A DNA stretch of 64,000 nucleotides from positions 143,517-207,516 of the forward strand of contig JADKJL010000007.1 in assembly GCA_016721015.1 (NCBI GenBank), read 5' to 3'. The notes under the pieces were generated by a model, which saw only the letters and a list, made by a program, of their open reading frames with translations, searched no databases and was not told the DNA's origin. The position numbers and the translations under genes are program-made. This DNA comes from Lysobacterales bacterium (lineage in GTDB: Bacteria > Pseudomonadota > Gammaproteobacteria > Xanthomonadales > Rhodanobacteraceae). Below, piece by piece: positions 26,425 to 36,024 of the stretch (the first letter of the stretch is position 1; every line of letters begins with the position of its first letter).

Positions 26425-26626
26425 GGCGCATCAACGGCCCGAATTCAGCTCAGCCGAGAATACTTGCAAACGCCGTGCCGCGGGATTTGTCGGGACAGCG
26501 GACGCGTCCCCTGAGCAGGGATACTCCGGCCTGTCGGCGGCCATCGAAGCGATGGTCGTTCCAGATGCAACAAGAACGCGGACAAAGACTCACCTACATT
26601 CCAGCGCAATACACGGACCGATCACC

Positions 26627-27436
26627 ATGGACATGCCGTCGTCGCAAGCGTGGAACGAGCTGCCAGTGCAGGATCAGATTCTTTTTCGCGAGCACACCGC
26701 GTCGGCACTGAGTCGTCACGGAAAGCACTTCATTCGGGCCAGGCGCGCGATGTGGAGCGACTGGATGCTGACGGGCGCGCTCGGTCTGCTTGTCATTTTC
26801 GTGCTCGGATGGTCAAGCATATCGGCTGCCCTGTTACTGATCGCCGGTTTCTGGCTGGGCTGGCTCGCGGATCTCGTGCTGCGCGTTCTCCGCTCAGACG
26901 GGTTGGCCATCAGCTACCGGCATGCTGGACTCGACCTGTGGTTCTGGCAGACGGTGGCCATTCTTCGCGGCAAGCGACGACAGGCAGCGGATGCACCTCA
27001 ATATCCTTCCATCACGCTCTCGCTGATTGTCGATCTGATTGCCGGGGGAACTGCCACCGTCCTTGCCCTCAACGGGTTCGCCGACAGCGGTGCCAATCTC
27101 GGCCACCTGCTGCGCTCCCCTTCCATGCTTCTGAGCTTCGTCTCGATCGCCGCGTTCGGCGTGGTGCCGGCACTAAGGGCACGCATGCAGCCGGCAGACG
27201 ACGGCAGCATCCAGTTACCGGTTTTTGCTGTCGGCCAGCGCGGCATCGGATTGCTTGTGCTGATTTTTGCATTGATGGGGTTCGGCGGCGGGCAAATCTC
27301 CGCTTCCATTCTTATGGCGGTCACTTATGGATTCTTCGTGATCGTGGCCACAATCGAATTCGTGTGGGGCATCCCGGAGCTCATCCGCGAACGCGAATGG
27401 GTCGAGCAGTATCGCTCCGATCCGCTGCATCTGTAG
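26627..27436 (+). CDS. Hypothetical integral membrane protein
   Basis: 269 residues from ATG 26627 (a second ATG two codons later is equally likely); the open frame extends upstream but that part overlaps the kinase gene region and lacks sense. A hydrophilic N-terminus of about 45 residues resembles bacterial 2TM domains (FREHTASALSRHGKHF, then two helices near 50-90). Four more helices follow in the C-terminal half. No family was assigned with confidence. Divergent from the Ser/Thr kinase gene. Confidence 0.7.
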   Translation: MDMPSSQAWNELPVQDQILFREHTASALSRHGKHFIRARRAMWSDWMLTGALGLLVIFVLGWSSISAALLLIAGFWLGWLADLVLRVLRSDGLAISYRHAGLDLWFWQTVAILRGKRRQAADAPQYPSITLSLIVDLIAGGTATVLALNGFADSGANLGHLLRSPSMLLSFVSIAAFGVVPALRARMQPADDGSIQLPVFAVGQRGIGLLVLIFALMGFGGGQISASILMAVTYGFFVIVATIEFVWGIPELIREREWVEQYRSDPLHL

Positions 27437-27460
27437 CCCTGTCGGCAACGGTTGTGCCGA

Positions 27461-28138
27461 TCAATTTTTCGCATACGGGTTGTTGGCAATGCTTTTTATT
27501 TCGCTGTCGGGAATTAGCGTCATGATCAGCATGAGCAGGTAGCGCACGAGAACCATCAGGCTTGAGAGCAAGGCATCCACGTCGATGCTCCAGCCCAGCC
27601 AGGCGAGGCCTGCGACGATTGGCCGGCCGACAAAAAACGCAACAAACACCATGAAGAACAGGGCGAGAAATGTGGCACCGCCTTCCGCGAGGTTATTGCT
27701 TGCCCAGGTTACCCGTGGTTCGGGCGATGTCCGCGCCGAATGCAACGATATTGCGACATGCACAAGCAGGTATCCAAGCGCCCAGGAGATATCGGCCAGA
27801 TCCAATCGGGCGAAAGCATGCAAGCCATGTTCCAACGCATTGCCGCTATCACCTTCACTGACGACACCGTAGGAAACGACAGAGAAAAACAGGACAAACA
27901 CCGAGGCACCACCCAGCTTGAGCATGTCCATAAGATGCCGAAACAATCCACGCTCGGGGTAGAACGGTATCGTCGCCAGACTGACCAGGATCAATTCGAC
28001 CACCAGCAGTGCCTGCACGACGACGAAGGGCAAGCTGCCCAGCAGCGCCGCAATCAGCAGGAACACATGCGAAATTCCGACGCGCAGGGCCGCGGCCGGA
28101 GAGACTTCACGCAACGACTTGATCAGGGAATTGCCCAT
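27461..28138 (-). CDS. Hypothetical six-helix membrane protein
   Basis: 225 residues from ATG 28138, which has GGGGGAA upstream. A longer open frame up to 28678 is a shadow of the glutaredoxin gene and intergenic DNA. It is strongly hydrophobic, with about six helices, and a polar tail ending NNPYAKN. No motif recognised. Confidence 0.75.
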   Translation of the reverse strand: MGNSLIKSLREVSPAAALRVGISHVFLLIAALLGSLPFVVVQALLVVELILVSLATIPFYPERGLFRHLMDMLKLGGASVFVLFFSVVSYGVVSEGDSGNALEHGLHAFARLDLADISWALGYLLVHVAISLHSARTSPEPRVTWASNNLAEGGATFLALFFMVFVAFFVGRPIVAGLAWLGWSIDVDALLSSLMVLVRYLLMLIMTLIPDSEIKSIANNPYAKN

Positions 28139-28329
28139 GTCTTGATTCCCCCAAGGTGTTGCGATCAGCCGGCGTGCAGGATGGTACGTCGAAAGCGCAG
28201 TGCCCGCGCAACCGCCCACCTGATCAAAGAAGCGCTTTGCAGGCACCCCGTCGAACCCCGGATTTCGCAAACCGCCCCAGGATCTGATCCCGGGGTTTCC
28301 CAAGATCTGACCCTGCGGCTCCGATGCTC

Positions 28330-28671
28330 TCAGCGATACTTGGCCAGTTCGACTTCGATCGCACTTTCGGAGTAGCCATTGATCTTCTTGCCGTTGATCA
28401 GGATCAGCGGAGTACCCACTCCACCGAGCGAGATCCATTCCGTGCGGGCGGCGGGGGAGGATTCGATATCGCGCTCGTCCCATGCGACCTTGCGGCTGGT
28501 GAAGAAATCCCGAGCCTTCACACAGTAGGGACAGGCCTTGGTCGCATACATGACGACGTCGAGTGCGGGCTTGCCGGCGTTTACAACTTGCGAATCGGGT
28601 GCGGCCATTGCGAAAACGGGCCACACGCTTGCGACAACCAGGGCCACGCTCAACAGTATTCTGTTCGACAT
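28330..28671 (-). CDS. Exported glutaredoxin-family protein
   Basis: 113 residues with a signal peptide (about 1-24, ending AMAAP) and a glutaredoxin fold. The redox motif is CPYC in YATKACPYCVKARDFF, the cis-Pro is in VGTPLILINGKKINGY. AAGAGGTG precedes the ATG. Its periplasmic location is unusual for a glutaredoxin and suggests a role in disulfide or heme-protein thiol chemistry. The 190 bp between it and the next minus-strand gene hold a GATCTGACCC-type element like those near the RAYT genes. Confidence 0.9.
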   Translation of the reverse strand: MSNRILLSVALVVASVWPVFAMAAPDSQVVNAGKPALDVVMYATKACPYCVKARDFFTSRKVAWDERDIESSPAARTEWISLGGVGTPLILINGKKINGYSESAIEVELAKYR

Positions 28672-28943
28672 GTTTCACCTCTTCCGGATGTCGTGCGACT
28701 CACGACGGCAGATTGGGAGTGCATGGCGCGCGGATGGTTCCCGCATGGCGATTCGCTGCGCCGGGCCTGCCGGGGTTCACGGCTGACCGGAATTGGACTC
28801 GTCCGACTTCAGGTGGCATCGTGCAGGAGGGTTCGCGCGCTCGGAGAGTGGATCGGCGAAATCGCTGGCATCAATGTCGGTGAACGGATGAAGACGATCG
28901 ATGGGACTCGATCAAGCGGGCGACGTGTGCGCCATCGACCCTG

Positions 28944-29951
28944 ATGCAGGAATCATCGGGATGGTTGAAGCGACTGATGGCACATGTTCGGCTTGTCTCG
29001 CGTGAAGATGATGAGCGATCGCGGCGCTTGACACGCCGCTTGCCTTTCGGAGCCCCATTGAAAAAGCTATTTTTCAACGACAATCAAGGCTTGCGCAACG
29101 GTTGGTGGATCCTCATCTTCGTCTGCCTGTTCCTGATCAGTCGTGCCGCGTACACCCCTCTGTCACATGGTTTGAAGAGCGCCGGCGTATCGGCTCAATG
29201 GCTGGAGCCGCTGCGTTTCATCTTTGTCCTGCTGGTGACCTGGGTGTGCACACGATTGCGTCGCGAGCCGCTTTCGAGCGTCGGCTTCCGGCTCGATCGG
29301 CGCTGGTGGAAGGAATCGGCCACCGGCACCTTGATCGGCGCGGCTTCGATGCTCGTGATCGTCGGACTGATCTGGATGGCGGATGGAATCCGCCTGCAGC
29401 TTGATCCGCTGCGCAGCGCATCTGCCCTGCTTTATGGGCTGTACCTGTTCACGTGTGTCGCCTTGTTCGAGGAGACCTTGTTTCGTGGATTCCTGTTCCA
29501 GCGCATGGTCGATGGCGTCGGTGTCTGGGCTGCGCAAATTCTCGTTGCATTGCTGTTTGCGATGGGTCACTGGGGCAATCCCGGAATGAGTGGTGCGACC
29601 GAAGTGGTTGCCACGCTGGATTTGGGGCTTGGCGCGGTCATGCTCGGACTGGCCTGGTTGCGCACCGGCAGTCTGGCCCTGCCGATCGGACTGCATCTCG
29701 GCTGGAACTGGATGCAGGGCAACGTTCTCGGCTTTGGTGTCAGCGGCTTTGACTATGCCGGCTGGTTCAAACCGACCTTCCTCGGCCGGCCGCAATGGGT
29801 GACTGGTGGCGAATTCGGGCCGGAGTCAAGTGTCTTTTCCGTGCTCGTTGATGTCGTGGTCATCCTGCTGCTGTGGCGCTGGAAGGGGAGCCCCGGTCGC
29901 CCTGTCATCGCGAACGCACCGGAAACATTGGGCGCGCCCGCAACCGCCTGA
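28944..29951 (+). CDS. CPBP-family intramembrane metalloprotease
   Basis: 335 residues with about eight membrane helices. The three CPBP (Rce1/ABI) motifs are present: EETLFRG (EExxxR), FAMGH and GLHLGWNW (HxxxN). These proteins are intramembrane endopeptidases; bacterial roles include bacteriocin maturation or immunity. The start is uncertain because no Shine-Dalgarno is obvious and the first 50 residues are basic and polar. Stands alone. Confidence 0.88.
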   Translation: MQESSGWLKRLMAHVRLVSREDDERSRRLTRRLPFGAPLKKLFFNDNQGLRNGWWILIFVCLFLISRAAYTPLSHGLKSAGVSAQWLEPLRFIFVLLVTWVCTRLRREPLSSVGFRLDRRWWKESATGTLIGAASMLVIVGLIWMADGIRLQLDPLRSASALLYGLYLFTCVALFEETLFRGFLFQRMVDGVGVWAAQILVALLFAMGHWGNPGMSGATEVVATLDLGLGAVMLGLAWLRTGSLALPIGLHLGWNWMQGNVLGFGVSGFDYAGWFKPTFLGRPQWVTGGEFGPESSVFSVLVDVVVILLLWRWKGSPGRPVIANAPETLGAPATA

Positions 29952-30129
29952 GCCTTCGTCCGCCAAGTCACTGACGCAGGGCGCAACGCCTCGCAAGCAA
30001 TTCGCGGGTTCTGCTGGCGAATACCGGAGGAGTTGATTTGGCGGGGCCGCACGCAATGTCCAAATCCCCCGCTGAATGTCGTTTCCCGATTTGCGCCGCC
30101 CCTGTAACGGCGCTTTCGAGGAGCATTCC

Positions 30130-32533
30130 ATGTTCATCCGATTCATCCCACGGCCGCGGTCTGCGCTATTGATGGGATTGGCCGTGGCGGCGCTCGCAAG
30201 TCATTGCGTGGTTCAGGCATCGACCTATCTGGTTGGCAGCGATGGCCTGTGCGATTACTCCACGGTGCAGGAGGCCATCAATGGCGCCGCCAGCCACCCG
30301 GGACCGGACAGCATTCAAATCGCCAACAACACCAGCTACTCGCAGCAGGCACTCGTCATTGGCAGTCAGGACCTGATCATCGAAGGCGGTTTCGCCAACT
30401 GCGGTAGTGCCACCTCGACTGGCCTGACGATCCTGAATGGCGCTGGAGGTGCTGCGGCACCCGTCATCAGGATCAGCGGCAGTGGTGTGCGCGATTTCAG
30501 GAGGCTGACCATTCGCGGTGGCGATTCGACCGGCACCAACTACGGCGGCGGCATCCAGTTCAGCGGCAGCGGCGACCTGATCCTGCGCAGCGTGGGCGTT
30601 TCGAACAATTCGTCCAGCTACGGTGGCGGCATCTACTTCAATGGCAGCGGCGGCCCGGCAATCCTGACGATCGAAGGCGATACGGTCATCCTCAACAACA
30701 CCGCGCAGAATTCCGGCGGTGGGATTTACATCAATGGCAGTGCTCGACTCTTCATGTTGAAGGATCGCACCACGGTGCAGGGCAACACCGCCGTGAGCGG
30801 CAATGGTGGCGGGATTGCCGTGGAAGGCCCCGCCCGTGCCGATATCGCCTCGCCCGGGTATCTCAATTTCGGTGCGGTCACCGGCAATACGGCGACACGG
30901 GGTGGCGGTCTCGCGATTTTCTCTTCAGGAAACGGCAATGCCCAGGTTCGCTTTTTCGGTGTCGATGCCAACAAGCCGGTACGCCTCAACAGCAATCGCG
31001 CCAGCGAATCGGGTGGCGCCATCTGGTTGCGCGGGTTTGCATTCGCAACGGGGGGATACGATTCCGCTGAAGCTTGCGCTGTCGACGCCCTGATTGACGG
31101 CAATACGGCAAGTGATGGTGCGGCGGTGTACTCGGCGCAGGACAGTTTTTCTCGGATCAAACGCACAGAGCCTCTTCATCTTCAACTTCGGCTGTTCAGA
31201 CCCGGGCCCGGAACCCATTCAAAGCCTGGGCCGGGTCAGCTGCGCCACCGGCGTAAACAGCTGCAATTTCATTGCCAACAACCTCAGTGCCAATGCTGCA
31301 GGCGGAGAAACCGGCGGCGCTCTCGTGCGATTGAATCCAGGCGGCTACATGGCGATTCAGAAATCAGTGATCCTGGGAAACATCGCTGGCAATGCGCTGA
31401 GAGCCGCCGATACCTTGGTCGGCATCCAGATAGCCAATACCTTGATCGTGGGGAACTCATTGTCCAGCGATGTGCTGCGACTGGGAAATGACCATTTGAA
31501 CTTGCGAGACAGCACGATCGCCAACAACATCAATGGTGGTGCCACCCATCTGATTCGCTTTGACGACACCGGCGAACTGGAGATGAGCAACAACATCCTC
31601 TGGCAGCCGGGCAAGCTGACCCTGCTCTATCCAGGCGGAGGGCAAAATCTGGACTCGAACGACATCCGCTACAACATCGTCAGTGACAACACCACATTGC
31701 CGCAAGGTCCTTACAATGTTCAAAATGACCCACAATTCATCGATCCCGAACTGAGCAACTTCGGTCTCCGGATCAGCTCCCCAGCACTCGATTTCTCGCC
31801 ACCTGTCGCCGGCAACGATGTGGGCATCGATGGTCGCCCGCGCGACCAGCAGGTTCGCCCGGGACCGCCGCGGGCATTGTTGCGTGACGCCGGCGCCCTC
31901 GAACGGCAACCATCGGATCCCTACCTGATCAACGGCACGTTCGATGGCAGCTTGCGCCTGTGGCCAAACGATTTCCCCGACTACACCCACTGGGTGGCGC
32001 TGAACGATGGACCCGCCGGTGTCTCCGGATCTGCCGAAATGTTCATTCCCGGTGATCAGACCGGCGAACCCGGCGGATTCCAGATTGCCAGCATCTACGG
32101 GGTCAAGCAGTGCTTCAGAGTGCCGTGGCCCGGCAACTACACGCTCGCTGCGCGAGGGTTTTCCCGAGCGGATGGTTCGGTCATCTTCCCGGACACGCCG
32201 GCGCTAAATTGGCGCTTGCGTTACAACAGCCACAATTGCACCGGTTCGATCGACTTCGAAGGCGATCTGCTGTTACCGGGAAACATCGGCTGGAACAGCC
32301 CGCAGGCACCCGCGTTGATCACGGTTCCGGAATCGAACTGGGGCTTCCAGACCACGCTCGAAATCAGCCTGGGCGTACTGCAGAACTTCAACGATCCCGC
32401 CGCCCAGAATTCGCTGTTCGCGCGACTGGATAACGTCGTATTGCACTACCAGGATGACGCGGATGTAATCTTCAGGAATGGGTTTGAAATCCCGGACAAC
32501 GTCATTGAAGTGACGAGTCCGACGTCATTTTGA
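30130..32533 (+). pseudogene. Secreted right-handed beta-helix protein, split by one frameshift
   Basis: About 800 residues if restored. ATG 30130 follows GAGGAG and begins a signal peptide (ending VVQAS). The body is rich in GGGI and NNT turns typical of pectate-lyase-like parallel beta helices. The frame breaks in the T5 run at 31146-31150; with four T the text continues as SFLGSNAQSLFIFNFGCSD and on to 32533. The C-terminus, ADVIFRNGFE, is the GFE-type tail common on secreted proteins of Rhodanobacteraceae-like genomes. It is probably a surface or secreted protein of unknown ligand. The single homopolymer indel may be a sequencing error or phase variation. Confidence 0.82.
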
Positions 32534-32653
32534 CGATCAGTGGCGCGGGCGTGAGTTCGCGCCATTCCGATGCATCACCTTTTGTGGCACTTCAATAACG
32601 ATCAAAACCAATCTCCCCGGAACAATCACCGACTCAGCCCAAGGGGCAATCTC

Positions 32654-33184
32654 ATGAACATGTTTCGATACGCAAGATTCCTGCTTTTGTTGATGCTTGG
32701 CGCAACCATGACCACCGGCCAGGCGAGCGCCCAGATCTGTGCCTTGCCGGGGATCCTGACGCCGAATACGTCTTTCGCCATGGATACATGTACGGGTGAA
32801 CAATTCTTGCCGGTTGCCTGCGGCCTGTTCGTCTTGAGTGGACCCGCGGCGATCTTTCACCTGCCACTTGCTTACCCGATTGGCACCATTTCGGTGCAAT
32901 CGCTGAATGTCCAATACGATCCCGCAGTGTTCCTGCTGCAATCGCACTGCAACAGCAATGTCCAATGCGGGATGGCTGTCGATTCGGGACAGGCAATGGA
33001 CGTCCTGAATCTCGCCGAAGTCGATTCCGGCGATTACTTTCTGGCCATCGCTCCGATGGAAACTTCGAATTCGATTCCTTGCGCACCCGTCATCATCACC
33101 TATTCCGTAACCGCCGCGGAACAGGCGATCGCGCTGGATGGTGTTTTCCGAGCGGGCTTGAGCGCTCCGCCAACGGTTCCCTGA
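32654..33184 (+). CDS. Small secreted Cys-rich protein
   Basis: 176 residues from ATG 32654 (AAGGGG upstream) with a clear signal peptide ending ASAQ. The mature part carries eight or so Cys in pairs and looks beta-rich; it ends with APPTVP. It follows the beta-helix gene in the same direction, 120 bp downstream. No family recognised. Confidence 0.75.
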   Translation: MNMFRYARFLLLLMLGATMTTGQASAQICALPGILTPNTSFAMDTCTGEQFLPVACGLFVLSGPAAIFHLPLAYPIGTISVQSLNVQYDPAVFLLQSHCNSNVQCGMAVDSGQAMDVLNLAEVDSGDYFLAIAPMETSNSIPCAPVIITYSVTAAEQAIALDGVFRAGLSAPPTVP

Positions 33185-33226
33185 GCCTCGACGCGGGTCA
33201 GATACGAGAGCCCACCTGCAACATTG

Positions 33227-34075
33227 TCAATCTGCTTGTTGCTGCTTCGCCGCCCTGACAATACGTCCGACCGTCGTGAAGTGGAGCTCGAAGTGCTCGC
33301 CAATCTGCTGGTAGCTGTATCCGCCGGATGCATGCGCCGCGATGATCGCCTCGTCACGCGTCGCGTGCCGGGCGGCAATGCGATCAAGCGATGGCGGCGG
33401 CGCTCGGCGTTGCGCCCGTGGCACATTGACATCGTCGCTGGCTTTGGCATGGCGCAGACTCCTCGCCACAAAGGCATCGTCGCCGAGAAAAACCTGGCCG
33501 GTCACCTGCTGCCAGATCGAGTCGAAACCTTTCCCTTCCGCCACGAATTGCCGGTAGCGTCGACGCGCATCGCTTCGACGTTTGGCAAAGGCCGCCAGCA
33601 AGTCGTCGGTAGCCAGCCAGTCGGGTGACTCGACCTCACCCATCATGGCCCGATAACTGCTCCACGGCCATTTGGCTGGATCGCGCACCATGCGTGCCCG
33701 AACCGGATTCAGCACCACGTCGCGAGCCACCTCCAGCAGGTAACTGTCAGCTTCCACCAGGATGGCCTTGAAGCGGCCCTGAAAAAGATGGCCAACCCGG
33801 CCGTGCCGTCTATTGCTGGCTTGGGTGTACACGCCATTCAACTGGCGCATGCCCTTGGACAGATTGGCGTCCGGCGTTTCGATCAGCAGGTGGTAATGAT
33901 TTCCCATCAGACAGTAAGCGTGACAGACCCAGTTGAAGTCCCTCACCACCTCCGCCAACACGGTCAAAAACCGTTCGCGATCCGCATCATCCTCATAGAT
34001 CGCCTCACGACGATCGCCACGCGAGGTCACGTGATAGAGCGCACCGGCAAATTCAAGTCGGATGGGTCGAGCCAT
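33227..34075 (-). CDS. REP-associated Y1 transposase (RAYT, TnpA_REP)
   Basis: 282 residues. The HUH motif is NHYHLLIE, followed by the Y1 region LNGVYTQASNRRHGRVGHLF and LNPVRARMV. A C-terminal helix-turn-helix (GYSYQQIGEHFELHFTTVGR) is appended. These single-copy enzymes act on palindromic repeats. GGGTCAG at about 33197 and CTGACCC at about 34118 flank the gene in inverted order and may mark the unit's ends. It adjoins the truncated second RAYT. Confidence 0.9.
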   Translation of the reverse strand: MARPIRLEFAGALYHVTSRGDRREAIYEDDADRERFLTVLAEVVRDFNWVCHAYCLMGNHYHLLIETPDANLSKGMRQLNGVYTQASNRRHGRVGHLFQGRFKAILVEADSYLLEVARDVVLNPVRARMVRDPAKWPWSSYRAMMGEVESPDWLATDDLLAAFAKRRSDARRRYRQFVAEGKGFDSIWQQVTGQVFLGDDAFVARSLRHAKASDDVNVPRAQRRAPPPSLDRIAARHATRDEAIIAAHASGGYSYQQIGEHFELHFTTVGRIVRAAKQQQAD

Positions 34076-34094
34076 GGGGGCAGCCTACGCTTCG

Positions 34095-34571
34095 TCATGC
34101 TACATTGCTAGACCTGACCCCTTCTCCTGCAATCGGCTCGTTGAGGCTGCGCATGAACCACGACAGGTTACCCAGGCGTTGGCGACAGAGTGCAAGACGT
34201 TCGGCGTTGCCGAGCAGGGTTTGTTCTTTGGTTCGACAGGCTTCTTGATCCACATCACCGTTGACCGTGGCCGGAAACAATCGGATCCACCGCGCGGCGA
34301 CTTCCTCATCAGACCAGGCGGCTGCGGCGCCCGGATTGATGCGCACCACGACGTGCACATGGTTGCTCATGACAGCGTAGGCATACAGCCCAACTGCAAA
34401 GATCTCGGCGAGTTCCAGCAGCCGCTGTTCCACCCATTCCCGTCGATGTTCGTAGGACGTCCCGTTGTAGGGATCGAGCCCGCACAGCCAAGCCCGCCGC
34501 ACGCAGCGTGAGATGCAGTGGTAGAACCCGGGCGATTCCGGATCGACAAGTAGGCTGCGCGCAGAGGTCAT
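34095..34571 (-). pseudogene. Truncated second RAYT transposase
   Basis: 158 residues of a different RAYT subfamily (start MTSARSLLVDPESPGFYHC, HUH motif SNHVHVVVRI). The family normally runs on after FMRSLNEPIA into a roughly 150-residue C-terminal half with CTGRFWEGRFK-type text. Here the match stops at that point, about 34125, and only a ten-residue junk tail remains before the stop next to the GACCTGACCCC element. It was probably cut by arrival of the intact RAYT. Confidence 0.82.
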
Positions 34572-34647
34572 GCATGAAGCGTGACTTGGCCGGGCGTCGT
34601 TGTCTGTAGGAAATCGCTGACTAACGGAGTAGGGAATAGGCGGGATT

Positions 34648-34779
34648 GTGGATGTCTTACAGCAACGCGCCTACGGCCGCGACGACTTTCGCGCGATGGT
34701 CGAGGCCAAGACCCAGCGCTTCGCGAGCGTGCGTCCGGCACATCGACCACCACGGACACCACCGAATCCGGATAAGTGA
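34648..34779 (+). pseudogene. Coding-like remnant in the gap before the Rhs tail
   Basis: About 43 codons reading YGRDDFRAMVEAKTQRFA and ending PNPDK-stop. The text looks like the C-terminal end of a transposase-type protein such as a RAYT, but no start or remaining domain is present. Low confidence. Confidence 0.3.
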
Positions 34780-34798
34780 ACCCGACCCCGTTCTTGGT

Positions 34799-35635
34799 TC
34801 AGCGTTGCCCTAACCCTTGTTCTCCGGATCCCGCGTCTCCGATCGGATCACCGATTGCATAGGCTCTGCTACCCCAGTACGCCCAGGCTTCTATCATTTT
34901 CTTCCTCGACCTCTCGTCCAGTGTAGAACTTGGTAAATATATTGGATATTTTGTCATGTGGGGAAGTAGAACAGCCACTAATTCACCACGCGTTCTAAGC
35001 CCATGATGGTATACGCCTTCTCTGCTCGGGTAGGGCGGCCGAAAGCTACCGACCGTCAATGTCGATTTAGACCCTATGGCGCGAGCTATGCACGCGAATT
35101 CCGAGGGCTTAAAGGGTAACGACCGGAAAAGCCCGTCGATCGCTTCTTGTTGATGTGAGCCATCCAGTCTTGAAAGTAGGCTCTCGATTTTTCTCGGGCA
35201 CTCTGCGTTTCGATTCAGGAAGGCGACTGCGACGCGCTTAGCGGCTCGAATCTCTTCCTCAACGCCAACGTCGTCGTAACCTTCGGCGTCAAAGATTCCT
35301 ATACTAGGAGACCACTGAATTTCATCCTGACCTGATTCATTAAAATACTTTTCAATTAGAAGAATTATTTTTTTACCTTCATAAATCGAAGGAAGAGGCT
35401 CATGAGCAGGATTGTTAAGAAGGAAGTTGCGCTTCCCGGCGTTACCAATAACGGAAACGACATAATTCGCTAGATTGCTATCAATGTTATATTCGTCAAT
35501 AGACGTTATTTCACCGACAGTGTATGAACTTGCTAGAATTAGCCCAACCTCTCTATCAAGATTCAAATCCGACGCGAAAGAACAATGCGACCATACGAAT
35601 ATAGTCAATAACATTTTAAACATCATGATCTTCAT
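34799..35635 (-). CDS. Exported protein, candidate immunity partner of the Rhs zincin
   Basis: 278 residues with an N-terminal signal (MKIMMFKMLLTIFVWS, cleavage near SFA). It has no recognised domain. Its ATG overlaps the TGA of the metalloprotease-like ORF upstream, so the pair is translationally coupled. Base composition is clearly more AT-rich than the surrounding genome, as is the toxin-like ORF. Position and coupling suggest an immunity protein acting in the periplasm; this is inference. Confidence 0.65.
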   Translation of the reverse strand: MKIMMFKMLLTIFVWSHCSFASDLNLDREVGLILASSYTVGEITSIDEYNIDSNLANYVVSVIGNAGKRNFLLNNPAHEPLPSIYEGKKIILLIEKYFNESGQDEIQWSPSIGIFDAEGYDDVGVEEEIRAAKRVAVAFLNRNAECPRKIESLLSRLDGSHQQEAIDGLFRSLPFKPSEFACIARAIGSKSTLTVGSFRPPYPSREGVYHHGLRTRGELVAVLLPHMTKYPIYLPSSTLDERSRKKMIEAWAYWGSRAYAIGDPIGDAGSGEQGLGQR

Positions 35636-36024
35636 TTTTTCTCCGCTGCTCGTAGGGATGGCTTCCAGCCCATTGAGGTGTTCTCCAAAATGATTCCTAT
35701 TTGCTCATGGTTTAATTGAGGCGACATATCACCCATTAAATTTCCTCGATAACCAGGATCGGGCACCGAATATCCATTGTTTGGCGCATCACGGTACCTA
35801 TCTATCAATCCAAATGCATGGGCCAACTCATGATTGAATGTTGAGTTCGAAGCAGCCGCGTCCAGATTCATTCCGAAGACTCTTTTTACAAACCTCGTAG
35901 TGATTGAATTGACTTCGCTTCTGAAGGTAATACCTTCAACTTTCACGTTTAAAGCATGCCTCGTTCCTGGCGCGACCTGGACGATATCAATTGGAACGCC
36001 TTGGGAAGCGTAGAATTGGCACCT
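35632..36024 (-). pseudogene. Zincin metalloprotease domain, probable Rhs toxin tail
   Basis: The open frame begins after two TGA codons at about 36025-36030 and has no good start (a GTG at 35946 is possible). It contains HELAHAFGLIDRYRD, an HExxHxxGxxD zinc motif as in snapalysin-type zincins, and a Met-turn-like NLMGDM. In another frame the Rhs core runs up to this point, so the domain probably was the Rhs C-terminal toxin before one or two indels. Without the Rhs shell it may be inactive, though a GTG-started 104-residue domain is possible. Confidence 0.7.

Noticed and set aside
28139..28678. N-terminal extension of the membrane protein at 27461 to 405 residues
   Set aside because: The extra 180 residues overlap the glutaredoxin gene in another frame and have no protein-like character; ATG 28138 has a good Shine-Dalgarno.
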